A DNA stretch of 64,000 nt from an uncultured Roseburia sp. GTDB lineage: Bacteria; Bacillota; Clostridia; Lachnospirales; Lachnospiraceae. The stretch lies in assembly GCA_945787015.1 (NCBI GenBank), contig CALZGM010000011.1:33461-97460 (forward strand), written 5' to 3'. The translations under genes and the position numbers were made by a program. How positions within the stretch are numbered: position 1 is the stretch's first letter; every line of letters starts with the position of its first letter. Shown one piece after another: positions 9,433-17,505 of the stretch. Below the pieces are notes generated by a model, which did no database searches, had not been told where the DNA came from, and saw nothing but the letters and a program-made list of their open reading frames with translations.

Positions 9433-10443
9433 TTAGAATTTACCAGCTTTTGCAGCTTCTTCAACGGATACAGCAACTGCAACAGTCATACCAACCATTG
9501 GGTTGTTACCAGCACCGATTAAGCCCATCATTTCTACATGGGCCGGTACGGAAGAAGAACCAGCGAACTGTGCATCTGAGTGCATACGTCCTAAAGTATC
9601 TGTCATACCATAAGAAGCAGGACCGGCTGCCATGTTATCCGGGTGAAGGGTACGTCCTGTACCACCGCCGGATGCTACTGAGAAGTATTTCTTACCCTGC
9701 TCGATACATTCTTTCTTGTATGTACCTGCTACCGGGTGCTGGAAACGTGTTGGGTTGGTAGAGTTACCTGTGATAGATACACCTACGTTCTCATGATGCA
9801 TGATAGCAACACCTTCCTGAACATCATCAGCACCGTAACATTTAACTGTTGCACGAAGACCATTTGAATATGGTTTTTCGTAAACGATGTTTAATTTAGC
9901 TTCTTTGTAATCGTATTTTGTCTCAACAAATGTGAAACCATTGATACGGGAAATAATCTGAGCTGCGTCTTTTCCTAAACCATTTAAGATAACACGTAAT
10001 GGTTTCTGACGAACTTTGTTTGCTTTTTCAGCAATACCGATTGCACCTTCAGCAGCTGCGAAAGATTCGTGACCTGCTAAGAAGCAGAAGCACTCTGTCT
10101 CTTCCTCTAATAACATTTTACCAAGGTTACCATGTCCTAAACCTACTTTTCTGTGGTCAGCAACAGAACCCGGAATACAGAAAGCCTGAAGACCTTCACC
10201 GATTGCAGCAGCTGCATCAGCAGCGCGTCTGCAGTCCTTTTTAATAGCGATTGCAGCACCTACAATGTAAGCCCAGCAAGCATTTTCGAAACAGATTGGC
10301 TGGATACCTTTTACCATATTGTAAACATCAAGTCCAGCGTCTTTTGTAATTTTCTCAGCTTCTTCGATAGAACTGATACCATAACTATTCAACACAGCAT
10401 TAATCTGTGGAATTCTTCTCTCATATGATTCAAATAAAGCCAT
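9433..10443 (-). CDS. GGGtGRT protein
   Basis: The 336-residue protein contains the naming motif GGGTGRT at residues 259-265 (SVASGGGTGRTLHPDN) and matches the family I know as 'GGGtGRT protein' throughout. That family is abundant in anaerobic Firmicutes and archaea and regularly encoded next to a NifU-like scaffold, as here. Its biochemical function is, to my knowledge, not established. Cysteines at 51, 56, 71, 89, 118, 120, 202 and 246 include a CFC pair. The chromosomal pairing hints at an iron-sulfur or redox role. The ATG follows AAAGGAG, the gene is cotranscribed with the NifU-like gene upstream, and a strong terminator follows. Confidence 0.9.
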   Translation of the reverse strand: MALFESYERRIPQINAVLNSYGISSIEEAEKITKDAGLDVYNMVKGIQPICFENACWAYIVGAAIAIKKDCRRAADAAAAIGEGLQAFCIPGSVADHRKVGLGHGNLGKMLLEEETECFCFLAGHESFAAAEGAIGIAEKANKVRQKPLRVILNGLGKDAAQIISRINGFTFVETKYDYKEAKLNIVYEKPYSNGLRATVKCYGADDVQEGVAIMHHENVGVSITGNSTNPTRFQHPVAGTYKKECIEQGKKYFSVASGGGTGRTLHPDNMAAGPASYGMTDTLGRMHSDAQFAGSSSVPAHVEMMGLIGAGNNPMVGMTVAVAVSVEEAAKAGKF

Positions 10444-10465
10444 TTTCTTTTCTCCTTTCTCTTTT

Positions 10466-10486
10466 CTCGCATGCTATGCATGCGAG
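10466..10486 (-). promoter_or_regulatory. Tight hairpin in the gap between NifU-like gene and GGGtGRT gene
   Basis: A perfect 9-bp inverted repeat, CTCGCATGC and its complement around a three-base loop, sits 22 bases before the GGGtGRT start. It has no U-tract, so it is more likely an mRNA-stabilising or processing element than a terminator. Further short repeats of ACTCGT follow in the same gap. Confidence 0.5.
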
Positions 10487-10540
10487 CGAAACTCGTCGTT
10501 CGTCAACCATGCAAGCATGATGACTCACTTCCACTCGTTT

Positions 10541-11233
10541 CTACTCGTGACGTGGGTCGATAATCTTAACAGCATCTGCTACACGACCATACTGTCCTTT
10601 TGCTTTTTCCCAAGCGGTATTAGGATCATCACCTTTTTTGATGAAGTCAGTCATTTTTCCAAGAGAAACGAACTGGTATCCGATTACTTCATTGTTCTCA
10701 TCAAGTGCGATACCTGTTACATAGCCTTCAGCCATCTCAAGGTAACGAACACCTTTTTCCTTTGTTGCGTACATAGTACCAACCTGAGAGCGAAGTCCTT
10801 TTCCTAAGTCTTCCAGACCTGCACCGATTGCAAGACCATCATCAGAGAACGCACTCTGTGTACGGCCGTAAACAATCTGTAAGAATAATTCTCTCATAGC
10901 TGTGTTGATTGCATCACAAACTAAGTCTGTATTTAAAGCTTCCAGGATTGTCTTGCCCTGTAAAATTTCAGCTGCCATAGCTGCTGAATGAGTCATACCG
11001 GAGCATCCGATAGTCTCTACTAAAGCCTCTTCAATGATACCGTTCTTTACATTAAGAGAAAGCTTGCAGGCACCCTGCTGTGGTGCACACCAGCCAATAC
11101 CGTGTGTAAAGCCTGAGATATCTTCAATTTTTTTGGAATGAACCCATTTTCCTTCTTCCGGAATCGGAGCTGGTTCATGTTTTGCGCCCTTGGCAACAGG
11201 ACACATGTTTTCAACTTCCTTTGTGTAAATCAT
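10541..11233 (-). CDS. NifU-like iron-sulfur cluster assembly scaffold protein (GGGtGRT partner)
   Basis: The 230-residue protein carries a NifU/IscU-type core, most clearly GCSGMTHSAAMAAEILQGKT at residues 76-95. This corresponds to the cysteine-containing segment of Fe-S scaffolds. Cysteines at 11, 49, 56, 77 and 106 are candidate ligands. The length exceeds a plain IscU (about 130 residues); the extra C-terminal half (GYVTGIALDENNEVIGYQFV) looks like a small added domain. It is read first in a two-gene unit with the GGGtGRT gene 97 bases downstream. AAAGGAG lies seven bases before the ATG. Cluster building for a dedicated client is an inference. Confidence 0.85.
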   Translation of the reverse strand: MIYTKEVENMCPVAKGAKHEPAPIPEEGKWVHSKKIEDISGFTHGIGWCAPQQGACKLSLNVKNGIIEEALVETIGCSGMTHSAAMAAEILQGKTILEALNTDLVCDAINTAMRELFLQIVYGRTQSAFSDDGLAIGAGLEDLGKGLRSQVGTMYATKEKGVRYLEMAEGYVTGIALDENNEVIGYQFVSLGKMTDFIKKGDDPNTAWEKAKGQYGRVADAVKIIDPRHE

Positions 11234-11349
11234 TATAAAACTCCTTTCACATAAATAGATATGTAATGATTGTATCTGTTAAACATCGTTATACATTTAA
11301 CATACTGCAATCATTTTCGCATATTTTTTTCGAATAGTAAAGTCTTATT

Positions 11350-12918
11350 TTAGCCAAAAAAGTTTAATTCTGAAAAAACTTCTTCAGCAGGTAGACCAAT
11401 ATTCAAAATATTCCCATCTTTTACCTGAATATAGCCTTCTGTACCATCTTTTCCACGAACTAAAATCCACTCTTTTAAATCTGTCTTTATAAAATAGACT
11501 TCACTCTGTGCTGTTAAAGTACGGGTTGGTGATTCTTCATCCATGGCATAATAAACAGGGATATCCAGATAAAGTTCATGTGCATTATACCATTTATAAC
11601 TATATAGTCCGGAATCCATTCTCATAATAGTCTTATTTTCACGGTCATACCAATAGTACATGTCCACATAAGCGGTTTCAATCAAATCAATTCGGGCTTG
11701 TCCCATAATACCATTTTGGCCATTAAAGCCATTAAGATACTCCTGCTTTTCAAATGGGAATCCCTCAACTTTCCCAATATAATGTAAATTACCATCATAC
11801 TTAAAGAAATACGTTTCTAAGTCATCACTCGGACCATAATCTAAAACAGCAATTTCCAAACCATCTTCTAATTCAGGGACACCAAAGTTTTCGGAAATAT
11901 CTGTAATATAGAATATATCTGCTTCCGGTCTGATAATATCTGTATATTCATTTATTTGATATTCTTTCTCATCAATCGTCAATATGCAGGTATAATCATC
12001 ACCTCTCTCTAAAACCTCATATCGAACCTTCTGTATTGTACCGTCCCCTCGCAGAGGTACCGATACGCTTGTTCCTGCTTCACATTCTTTCGGGTATGGA
12101 TGTGCCATTTCATAAGCAGACTCAGCAGCAACTATCAAATCAAGATTTGCCAGTTCCATCTCGTTTAACTCACGTTCTGACACGTCCGTCTTTCCCTCTT
12201 TGGGCTGATACCAGCTGCAGGCATTAAAGTATGCTTGTAAATATTCGTTCTTAAAAAGTTTCCCGTGTCTTGCATAAATTTCATTCCGGGCAATCCAAAG
12301 TTCATTATCTGACAAATTCGCCATATGATAGCTTTCCAGTTTCATAATACTGCTGACAGGAATAACATACTGACTAACATCATAAAATACATTTGGGGCA
12401 GCAATCAAAACACCGCTTCCAATCCATGATACCCTTTCCGTCATCTTACAATATTCTTCTACAATTGCTTCATCATCCGTGTAGCAGGTCACATCTGTCG
12501 GCTGCATCAAATAATAACATATTCCTTCTTGTGTATAGGCCAGCAATGTATCTCCTGCGCCGGCATTTGAATAGGTATTACTTTTATAGATACCACATAA
12601 ATATCCAAGACTTGACTCAATATCACAGGAAGCCTTCTGGTAAAAGGAAAAACCATTTGCCTCTTCTTTTATAACATATAGACCTTTCCAATCATCCGGA
12701 ATTGTTATTGTAATCTCATTCCATGTATATGTCTCGCCTTCATATTCAATCAGATTCACCGGTTCTTCCACCTCAGAGAAAATCCCCTCTGTTGACATCA
12801 CACTTTCTGTAGCGGGCACCTCTTTTGTCCGATTTTGTCCATCTTCTTTTTTATCAGAACCACATCCGGCTAATAAGCATGAGCCCGCCAGTAAAAATAA
12901 AATCAGTCTCTTCCTCAA
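11350..12918 (-). CDS. YARHG-domain lipoprotein
   Basis: This 522-residue protein starts with a lipoprotein signal (LILFLLAGSCLLAGC), so it should be anchored outside the membrane by the lipobox cysteine. A YARHG domain follows around residues 205-265 (ELWIARNEIYARHGKLFKN, then WYQP), a module of extracellular proteins with no known activity. The C-terminal part is beta-rich with an SH3-like end (TDLKEWILVRGKDGTEGYIQ). I place the start at TTG 12916-12918: AGGAGG lies seven bases before it and translation then begins with MRKRL, a normal signal. The ATG further upstream (12963) has no such site. Substrate or partner is unknown. Confidence 0.8.
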   Translation of the reverse strand: MRKRLILFLLAGSCLLAGCGSDKKEDGQNRTKEVPATESVMSTEGIFSEVEEPVNLIEYEGETYTWNEITITIPDDWKGLYVIKEEANGFSFYQKASCDIESSLGYLCGIYKSNTYSNAGAGDTLLAYTQEGICYYLMQPTDVTCYTDDEAIVEEYCKMTERVSWIGSGVLIAAPNVFYDVSQYVIPVSSIMKLESYHMANLSDNELWIARNEIYARHGKLFKNEYLQAYFNACSWYQPKEGKTDVSERELNEMELANLDLIVAAESAYEMAHPYPKECEAGTSVSVPLRGDGTIQKVRYEVLERGDDYTCILTIDEKEYQINEYTDIIRPEADIFYITDISENFGVPELEDGLEIAVLDYGPSDDLETYFFKYDGNLHYIGKVEGFPFEKQEYLNGFNGQNGIMGQARIDLIETAYVDMYYWYDRENKTIMRMDSGLYSYKWYNAHELYLDIPVYYAMDEESPTRTLTAQSEVYFIKTDLKEWILVRGKDGTEGYIQVKDGNILNIGLPAEEVFSELNFFG

Positions 12919-13002
12919 ACGCACGCCCTCCTTTATGCCTCTTCTCAGCTTATTTTCTCTCATTTGTGCAGGTTCGTCAATTCGTTTCGCAACATTGTCA
13001 TA

Positions 13003-14514
13003 CTAATTTAATATTTCCGACAAAAGTTCTGCTTTTTTTGTACCGATTAAAAGCTGTTCGTTATATTTTAAATAACGTTCACAGGTATGCTCTGCCAAAA
13101 ACATAACTGCTTCTTTCCCCAAAGTCAGTTCTGTTACAAATACAACCATTTCCTGTCCATTTTCAAAGGCCTGCTCCATAAAATCAAATGCATGCTCCAA
13201 AGCCTCTGCTGTCAAATCTTCGGTGTGTTCTAATACGATTTTTTGTACATCAAAGCCACGTTTTGCATTGAGGAAGCAGTTTTCCGCCACATTCTTTTTC
13301 TCGCCGAACATCGTAGCATCCATCTCTGTCAAGCCTTCTTTCAGCTTTCTAAGGAGACGGTTCTGTAGCTTAAGTTCTCTGCTGGTATAAAATCCGGCTT
13401 CTTTCATTGCTGTTAATTCTGCTTCTTTCTTTTGAAGCAATTTTTCATAATACTGAATCGGATTATCTGCTTCGACAATTCCTTTTCGATAGGTCTTTAA
13501 AAAAGCATACCAGTTATCTGTGATATATTTTTCTTCCCTGTATTTTTCAAAAAACGCCTGCAAGCCATCAATCAGCAGATTTGTCACTGCAAGTCTTTCA
13601 TCGAAAGCCGCGGCATAAATACGGGCAAACACCTCCGGCTTCACTCTGCCGTTTAAAATTTCTTTGATTCCGTAATCATCCTGATATTTATGGTATAAAT
13701 CAAAATAGGCTGCGGCATCCTCTGCAGCTTCTGTATGATGTATAAACTCATGTACCACAGTCTCATCAACCGGAATTCCCATCTCCTCGTATACCATCAT
13801 AAGATTACTTAAGTCTTCCCAGCCTCGGGCGGTAACAAATTGCAGTCCATCCACATCTGCTTCCACGCGGTAGAAATTTTGAGGTCGCAGTTCCAGATAA
13901 CTTAAAATTGCTCCATGTATATGCTGTGCTCTTGCATACTCCTTCCAGACCTGAAAATCTGCCTCAACCGTCAGATAACGCACACGGTCTAAGGTAACCA
14001 TGTCAAAATCACGAACAGACTTATTGTATTCCGGCGGATTGCCCGCTGCTACAATCATCCAACCTTCCGGCACAGACTGATTGCCGAAGGTTTTGCATTG
14101 CAAAAACTGTAACATAGTTGGAGCCAGTGTCTCCGATACACAGTTTATTTCATCAATAAATAAAATTCCCTCTTTCTGCTCGCTATCACGGATTTTGCGA
14201 TATACGCTGGCAATAATTTCACTCATGGTATACTCCGTAACAGAATAGTTTTTACCTTCAAATTCTTCTTCCCGGATAAACGGAAGTCCGATTGCGCTCT
14301 GTCTTGTATGATGTGTAATCGTGTACGCCACCAAACCGATTTTTTCTTCTCTTGCAATCTGCTCCATAATCTGTGTTTTTCCGATTCCCGGAGGTCCCAT
14401 CAGAAGAATCGGCCGTTGCCTTATAGCCGGAATCTTATAGGCTCCCTCTTCTGTTTTTGCCAGATATGCCTGTACGGTATGCTTAATTTCATTTTTAGCC
14501 TGTTTAATATTCAT
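13003..14514 (-). CDS. MoxR-family AAA+ ATPase
   Basis: The 503-residue protein has a Walker A (GPPGIGKT, residues 40-47), Walker B (ILFIDE, 117-122), a sensor-1 asparagine (VAAGNPPEYN) and a helical C-terminal extension rich in charged residues. MoxR ATPases typically act as chaperones that insert cofactors or remodel complexes together with a von Willebrand A partner. Exactly such a partner is encoded directly upstream and overlaps it by four bases (ATGA at 14511-14514), pointing to translational coupling. The ATG follows GGGAGG by nine bases; the frame extends 19 codons upstream inside the neighbour. Client and process are unknown. Confidence 0.85.
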   Translation of the reverse strand: MNIKQAKNEIKHTVQAYLAKTEEGAYKIPAIRQRPILLMGPPGIGKTQIMEQIAREEKIGLVAYTITHHTRQSAIGLPFIREEEFEGKNYSVTEYTMSEIIASVYRKIRDSEQKEGILFIDEINCVSETLAPTMLQFLQCKTFGNQSVPEGWMIVAAGNPPEYNKSVRDFDMVTLDRVRYLTVEADFQVWKEYARAQHIHGAILSYLELRPQNFYRVEADVDGLQFVTARGWEDLSNLMMVYEEMGIPVDETVVHEFIHHTEAAEDAAAYFDLYHKYQDDYGIKEILNGRVKPEVFARIYAAAFDERLAVTNLLIDGLQAFFEKYREEKYITDNWYAFLKTYRKGIVEADNPIQYYEKLLQKKEAELTAMKEAGFYTSRELKLQNRLLRKLKEGLTEMDATMFGEKKNVAENCFLNAKRGFDVQKIVLEHTEDLTAEALEHAFDFMEQAFENGQEMVVFVTELTLGKEAVMFLAEHTCERYLKYNEQLLIGTKKAELLSEILN

Positions 14515-15854
14515 CTTCTCTGACCTCCCTGTAAAAATTCTTCCGGTTCCAATTTTAGCCTGATTGCCCATGCCGGCACCTGTGTCTCATCATATTCCTC
14601 CAAAAATAAAAATGCCGTTTTGTAATCCGGTCTCTGTTTTGGATAAATTCCTTTTCCGTCCGTAAAGTACAATAAGCCACCCAAATTTCTGCACTTCTTT
14701 TTTTCCAACAGCTCATTTACATAGGTAAAGACCGGTCTGAAATCTGTTCCCCCGCCGCCAATCAGTTCAAACTGTTCCATAAACTGTATTAGTTCATCTT
14801 CTGTACGAATGACCGTATCATTTCGTACGGCATTATCGCATTGTAAAATCCGAATGACTGAATCCGCAAAGAAACTTCCGCTTTGATTTAAAATCGCAGC
14901 CGTCTCCCTTAAAAATTGTTTTACCAAATCTCCACTTGTGGAATAGCTGGTATCAATTACAATCACAAACTCACGAATTTTTTTACTTTCTCTGCTTTCC
15001 ATTGGTTCTATCAGTGGCAAATTTCCATATACCCTTAAGCCATAGGTATAATAATTCAAATCAAACTCATCCGGATCAGAATGCAATTCTTCCCGAAGCA
15101 CGGAAAATTTCTGCAAAAAATCCCGATAGTTTCTTCTGCTTTTTGCGGCCGCAAGCTGCAGTGCCAGAAGCCGTTCTCCTTCTTCCTTTTCCTCTCCGCG
15201 TTGTTCCTGCTCCATCCTGGTCTGTCTTACAATTCGATCCCACTTTTTATGATTTTCTGCTGCTATCTGTTGTTTTGCCTCATCATCCTCTTTTTTCGGC
15301 CAATAACAATGATCATCTGTATAAAATTCCGCTTCCAAACTTTTAATTTCTTCTTCCGATAATTCCCACAGCATCCGATAGATGACCGCCGCAGAAATGT
15401 TTCCCTTTTCCTTCTTCAGTATTTCGTATGTGCTCTGCCTGCACCAGCTTAATATTCGCTTTGTGCATGGTTTATTCATACCATCAATCACATATTCCAC
15501 TGCAATGTCACAGGCCAAATTCCATAGCCTGCGATATTCGCCGGAATCCACATTCGTGGGCATAATCCACAGATGCGAAAAAATGCAGTGCAGTATGGTA
15601 TGCAGATATAACCGGTCCAGAAAAAGGCTATTGTTTTGAAATACTCTTAAAACCTGTTCTGGCGAAAAACAAAGTGCACTTCCATCCGTTGCAAAGGTAT
15701 GAATTGCTTTATCATTTTTGGGAGTCAGCGCAGACAAGGCAACATTTAAGAAACGAAAATCCAGATAAATTTCATTCCGTACGTAATCCAATACTTTTAT
15801 TGACATCTCTGTTTCCCATTCCTCCTGGGTTTTCACATGCTGCACTTTTTTCAC
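14511..15854 (-). CDS. DUF2201-like protein: metallopeptidase-like N-terminus plus VWA-like C-terminus
   Basis: This 447-residue protein combines two parts. Near residues 85-94 is a histidine-rich helix (LHTILHCIFSHLW), followed by WNLACDIAVEYVID, as in the putative metallopeptidase domain of DUF2201 proteins. Near residue 301 begins a VWA-like fold with a metal-binding DTSYS motif, then GGGGTDFRP and LLYFTDGKG. DUF2201/VWA proteins pair with MoxR ATPases, consistent with the overlapping gene downstream. The strand between the domains is strongly charged. The start is uncertain: the GTG at 15852-15854 has only AAGG close by; an ATG at 15804-15806 lies 14 bases after AGGAGG. Confidence 0.8.
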   Translation of the reverse strand: MKKVQHVKTQEEWETEMSIKVLDYVRNEIYLDFRFLNVALSALTPKNDKAIHTFATDGSALCFSPEQVLRVFQNNSLFLDRLYLHTILHCIFSHLWIMPTNVDSGEYRRLWNLACDIAVEYVIDGMNKPCTKRILSWCRQSTYEILKKEKGNISAAVIYRMLWELSEEEIKSLEAEFYTDDHCYWPKKEDDEAKQQIAAENHKKWDRIVRQTRMEQEQRGEEKEEGERLLALQLAAAKSRRNYRDFLQKFSVLREELHSDPDEFDLNYYTYGLRVYGNLPLIEPMESRESKKIREFVIVIDTSYSTSGDLVKQFLRETAAILNQSGSFFADSVIRILQCDNAVRNDTVIRTEDELIQFMEQFELIGGGGTDFRPVFTYVNELLEKKKCRNLGGLLYFTDGKGIYPKQRPDYKTAFLFLEEYDETQVPAWAIRLKLEPEEFLQGGQRR

Positions 15855-15863
15855 TTCCTTCTT

Positions 15864-16760
15864 CTAAAAATCCTCAAAATCATATCTTCCAGTTTTTTCC
15901 AGTTGCGGAAAATACTGATCTTTTAACCGCAGCAAAAACGCTACTCCTTCTGCCCATTCGTTTTCAGCAGCTAATGCTATAAATTGTTCGAATGTTTCCC
16001 TGTTTACCAGTTGCTTTTCACATAAAAACTGTAACGTTCTCATATCTCTTGAGCCAATTACTTTCTTTCCAATTACATCCATATGTGATTTTGCAAAATC
16101 CATATATTGTCTCTTTGCAGTTTCATCCAAACCGACCGGATAAAGCAGACGGTTTAGTGCCATTTCGCATAAAGTTGTAACCTGTTCTTCTGCACACGCT
16201 TTTTGAAAAATACCATCATAGCGGTTATATTCAAAAATCCCTTCTTTAAAGCATTGGCGTGCCCGGAAACCTTCCCCCTCAATATTGCGGCCAAACAAAT
16301 GCGCAGGAGCTACTTCGTCATAAGTCTCGTAATATTCAGGAAAAAGAATTACCGCCTCTTCTTTTCCCATGCCACCCATAAAATGTACGCGCATATCGGA
16401 TGAAATCTGTTGCAGTACCAAACGGGCGCCGCTTTTATCATACGCACCGCAACGAATCACAAGGCTATGCAGGTTATGACAATTCATAAAGGCATCCCCG
16501 CCAAGTTCTGTTACAGCCGCTCCCATTTCCAATTCCTTTAAGCTTGTACAATTATAAAACGCCATTCGGTCAATCTTTTTTATCGTATCCGGAATCGTAA
16601 CACGCTCAATAAATTTATTATTTTGAAAACAATAAGGGCCGACCTCTGTTAACGGCAGCCCTTCTATGTTCTCAGGCAGTACCAGCTCAGCCTCCATTTC
16701 TTCCAAGTGCAAGAGTCTGGCATTACCCTCGTTTGTTTTTTCCCATTCTAATTGATACAT
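15864..16760 (-). CDS. BspA-type leucine-rich repeat protein
   Basis: The 298-residue protein has LRR_5 (BspA-like) repeats from about residue 30 to 105: LPLTEVGPYCFQNNKFIERV, IPDTIKKIDRMAFYNCTSL, ELGGDAFMNCHNL. A helical C-terminal half follows with no recognised domain. There is no signal peptide, unusual for BspA repeats, which are often on the surface; this copy should be cytosolic. It sits one base after the acyltransferase-like gene stop and nine bases before the VWA gene, so it is likely the third subunit or a client-recognition part of the MoxR/VWA set. The start at 16758-16760 abuts that stop; the longer frame overlaps it. Confidence 0.75.
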   Translation of the reverse strand: MYQLEWEKTNEGNARLLHLEEMEAELVLPENIEGLPLTEVGPYCFQNNKFIERVTIPDTIKKIDRMAFYNCTSLKELEMGAAVTELGGDAFMNCHNLHSLVIRCGAYDKSGARLVLQQISSDMRVHFMGGMGKEEAVILFPEYYETYDEVAPAHLFGRNIEGEGFRARQCFKEGIFEYNRYDGIFQKACAEEQVTTLCEMALNRLLYPVGLDETAKRQYMDFAKSHMDVIGKKVIGSRDMRTLQFLCEKQLVNRETFEQFIALAAENEWAEGVAFLLRLKDQYFPQLEKTGRYDFEDF

Positions 16761-16761
16761 T

Positions 16762-17427
16762 TTACTGTTTTTCCACAATTTCTGTCTTATTTTTATAAAT
16801 GGAATTTGCCGGCACCACACCGCGTACGCAGGAAGTTGGATACACATTACTGTGTCTTCCGATTACCGTTCCCGGATTCAATACAGAGTTGCAGCCAACT
16901 TCCACATAGTCACCTAACATTGCACCAAATTTTTTCAGTCCTGTTTCAATCTGTTCCTCTTTATCCTTTACTACGACCAGAGTTTTATCTGATTTTACAT
17001 TTGAAGTAATGGAACCTGCACCCATATGTGATTTGTATCCAAGCACTGAATCACCAACATAATTGTAATGCGGCACCTGTACGGAATTGAAAATAATGAC
17101 ATTCTTTAATTCTGTCGAATTTCCGACTACAGAACCTTTTCCGACAATAGCGCTTCCTCTGATAAATGCACAGTGACGGATTTCAGCGTCCTCATCAATA
17201 AGAAGTGGTCCGTTTAAGCAGGCAGTCGGTGCTACTTTTGCACTCTTTGCTACCCAGATATTCTCTCCACGCTGTTCAAATTTCTCTGTATCTAAGGTTG
17301 GACCGAGTGTTTTAATATAATCGCTGATTCCCTTTAAGGCCTCCCATGGGTATGTAAACTGTTCTAAATATTCCTTTGCGATTGTCTGTTCTAAATCGTA
17401 TAAGTTACAAATTTTTGCGTTTTCCAT
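16762..17427 (-). CDS. Left-handed beta-helix acyltransferase-like (GlmU C-terminal-like) protein
   Basis: The 221-residue product has hexapeptide repeats from about residue 58 to 210 (IWVAKSAKVAPTACLNGPLL, AIVGKGSVVGNSTELKN, GAGSITSNVKSD). This forms the left-handed beta helix of the acetyltransferase half of GlmU and related sugar-nucleotide enzymes. The N-terminal 55 residues are helical and carry no nucleotidyltransferase domain. Databases often label such proteins UDP-N-acetylglucosamine pyrophosphorylase, which goes beyond what the sequence supports. The ATG follows AGGAAGGAA. It is the first gene after topB and abuts the LRR gene, but a functional link to the MoxR set is not obvious. 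Confidence 0.75.
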   Translation of the reverse strand: MENAKICNLYDLEQTIAKEYLEQFTYPWEALKGISDYIKTLGPTLDTEKFEQRGENIWVAKSAKVAPTACLNGPLLIDEDAEIRHCAFIRGSAIVGKGSVVGNSTELKNVIIFNSVQVPHYNYVGDSVLGYKSHMGAGSITSNVKSDKTLVVVKDKEEQIETGLKKFGAMLGDYVEVGCNSVLNPGTVIGRHSNVYPTSCVRGVVPANSIYKNKTEIVEKQ

Positions 17428-17505
17428 GTTTTATTCCTTCCTCGTTCATAAACTTATGAATTGATTTTATATCTCTAGGCATTGCATTGCAATAGATAAT
17501 TCTTC

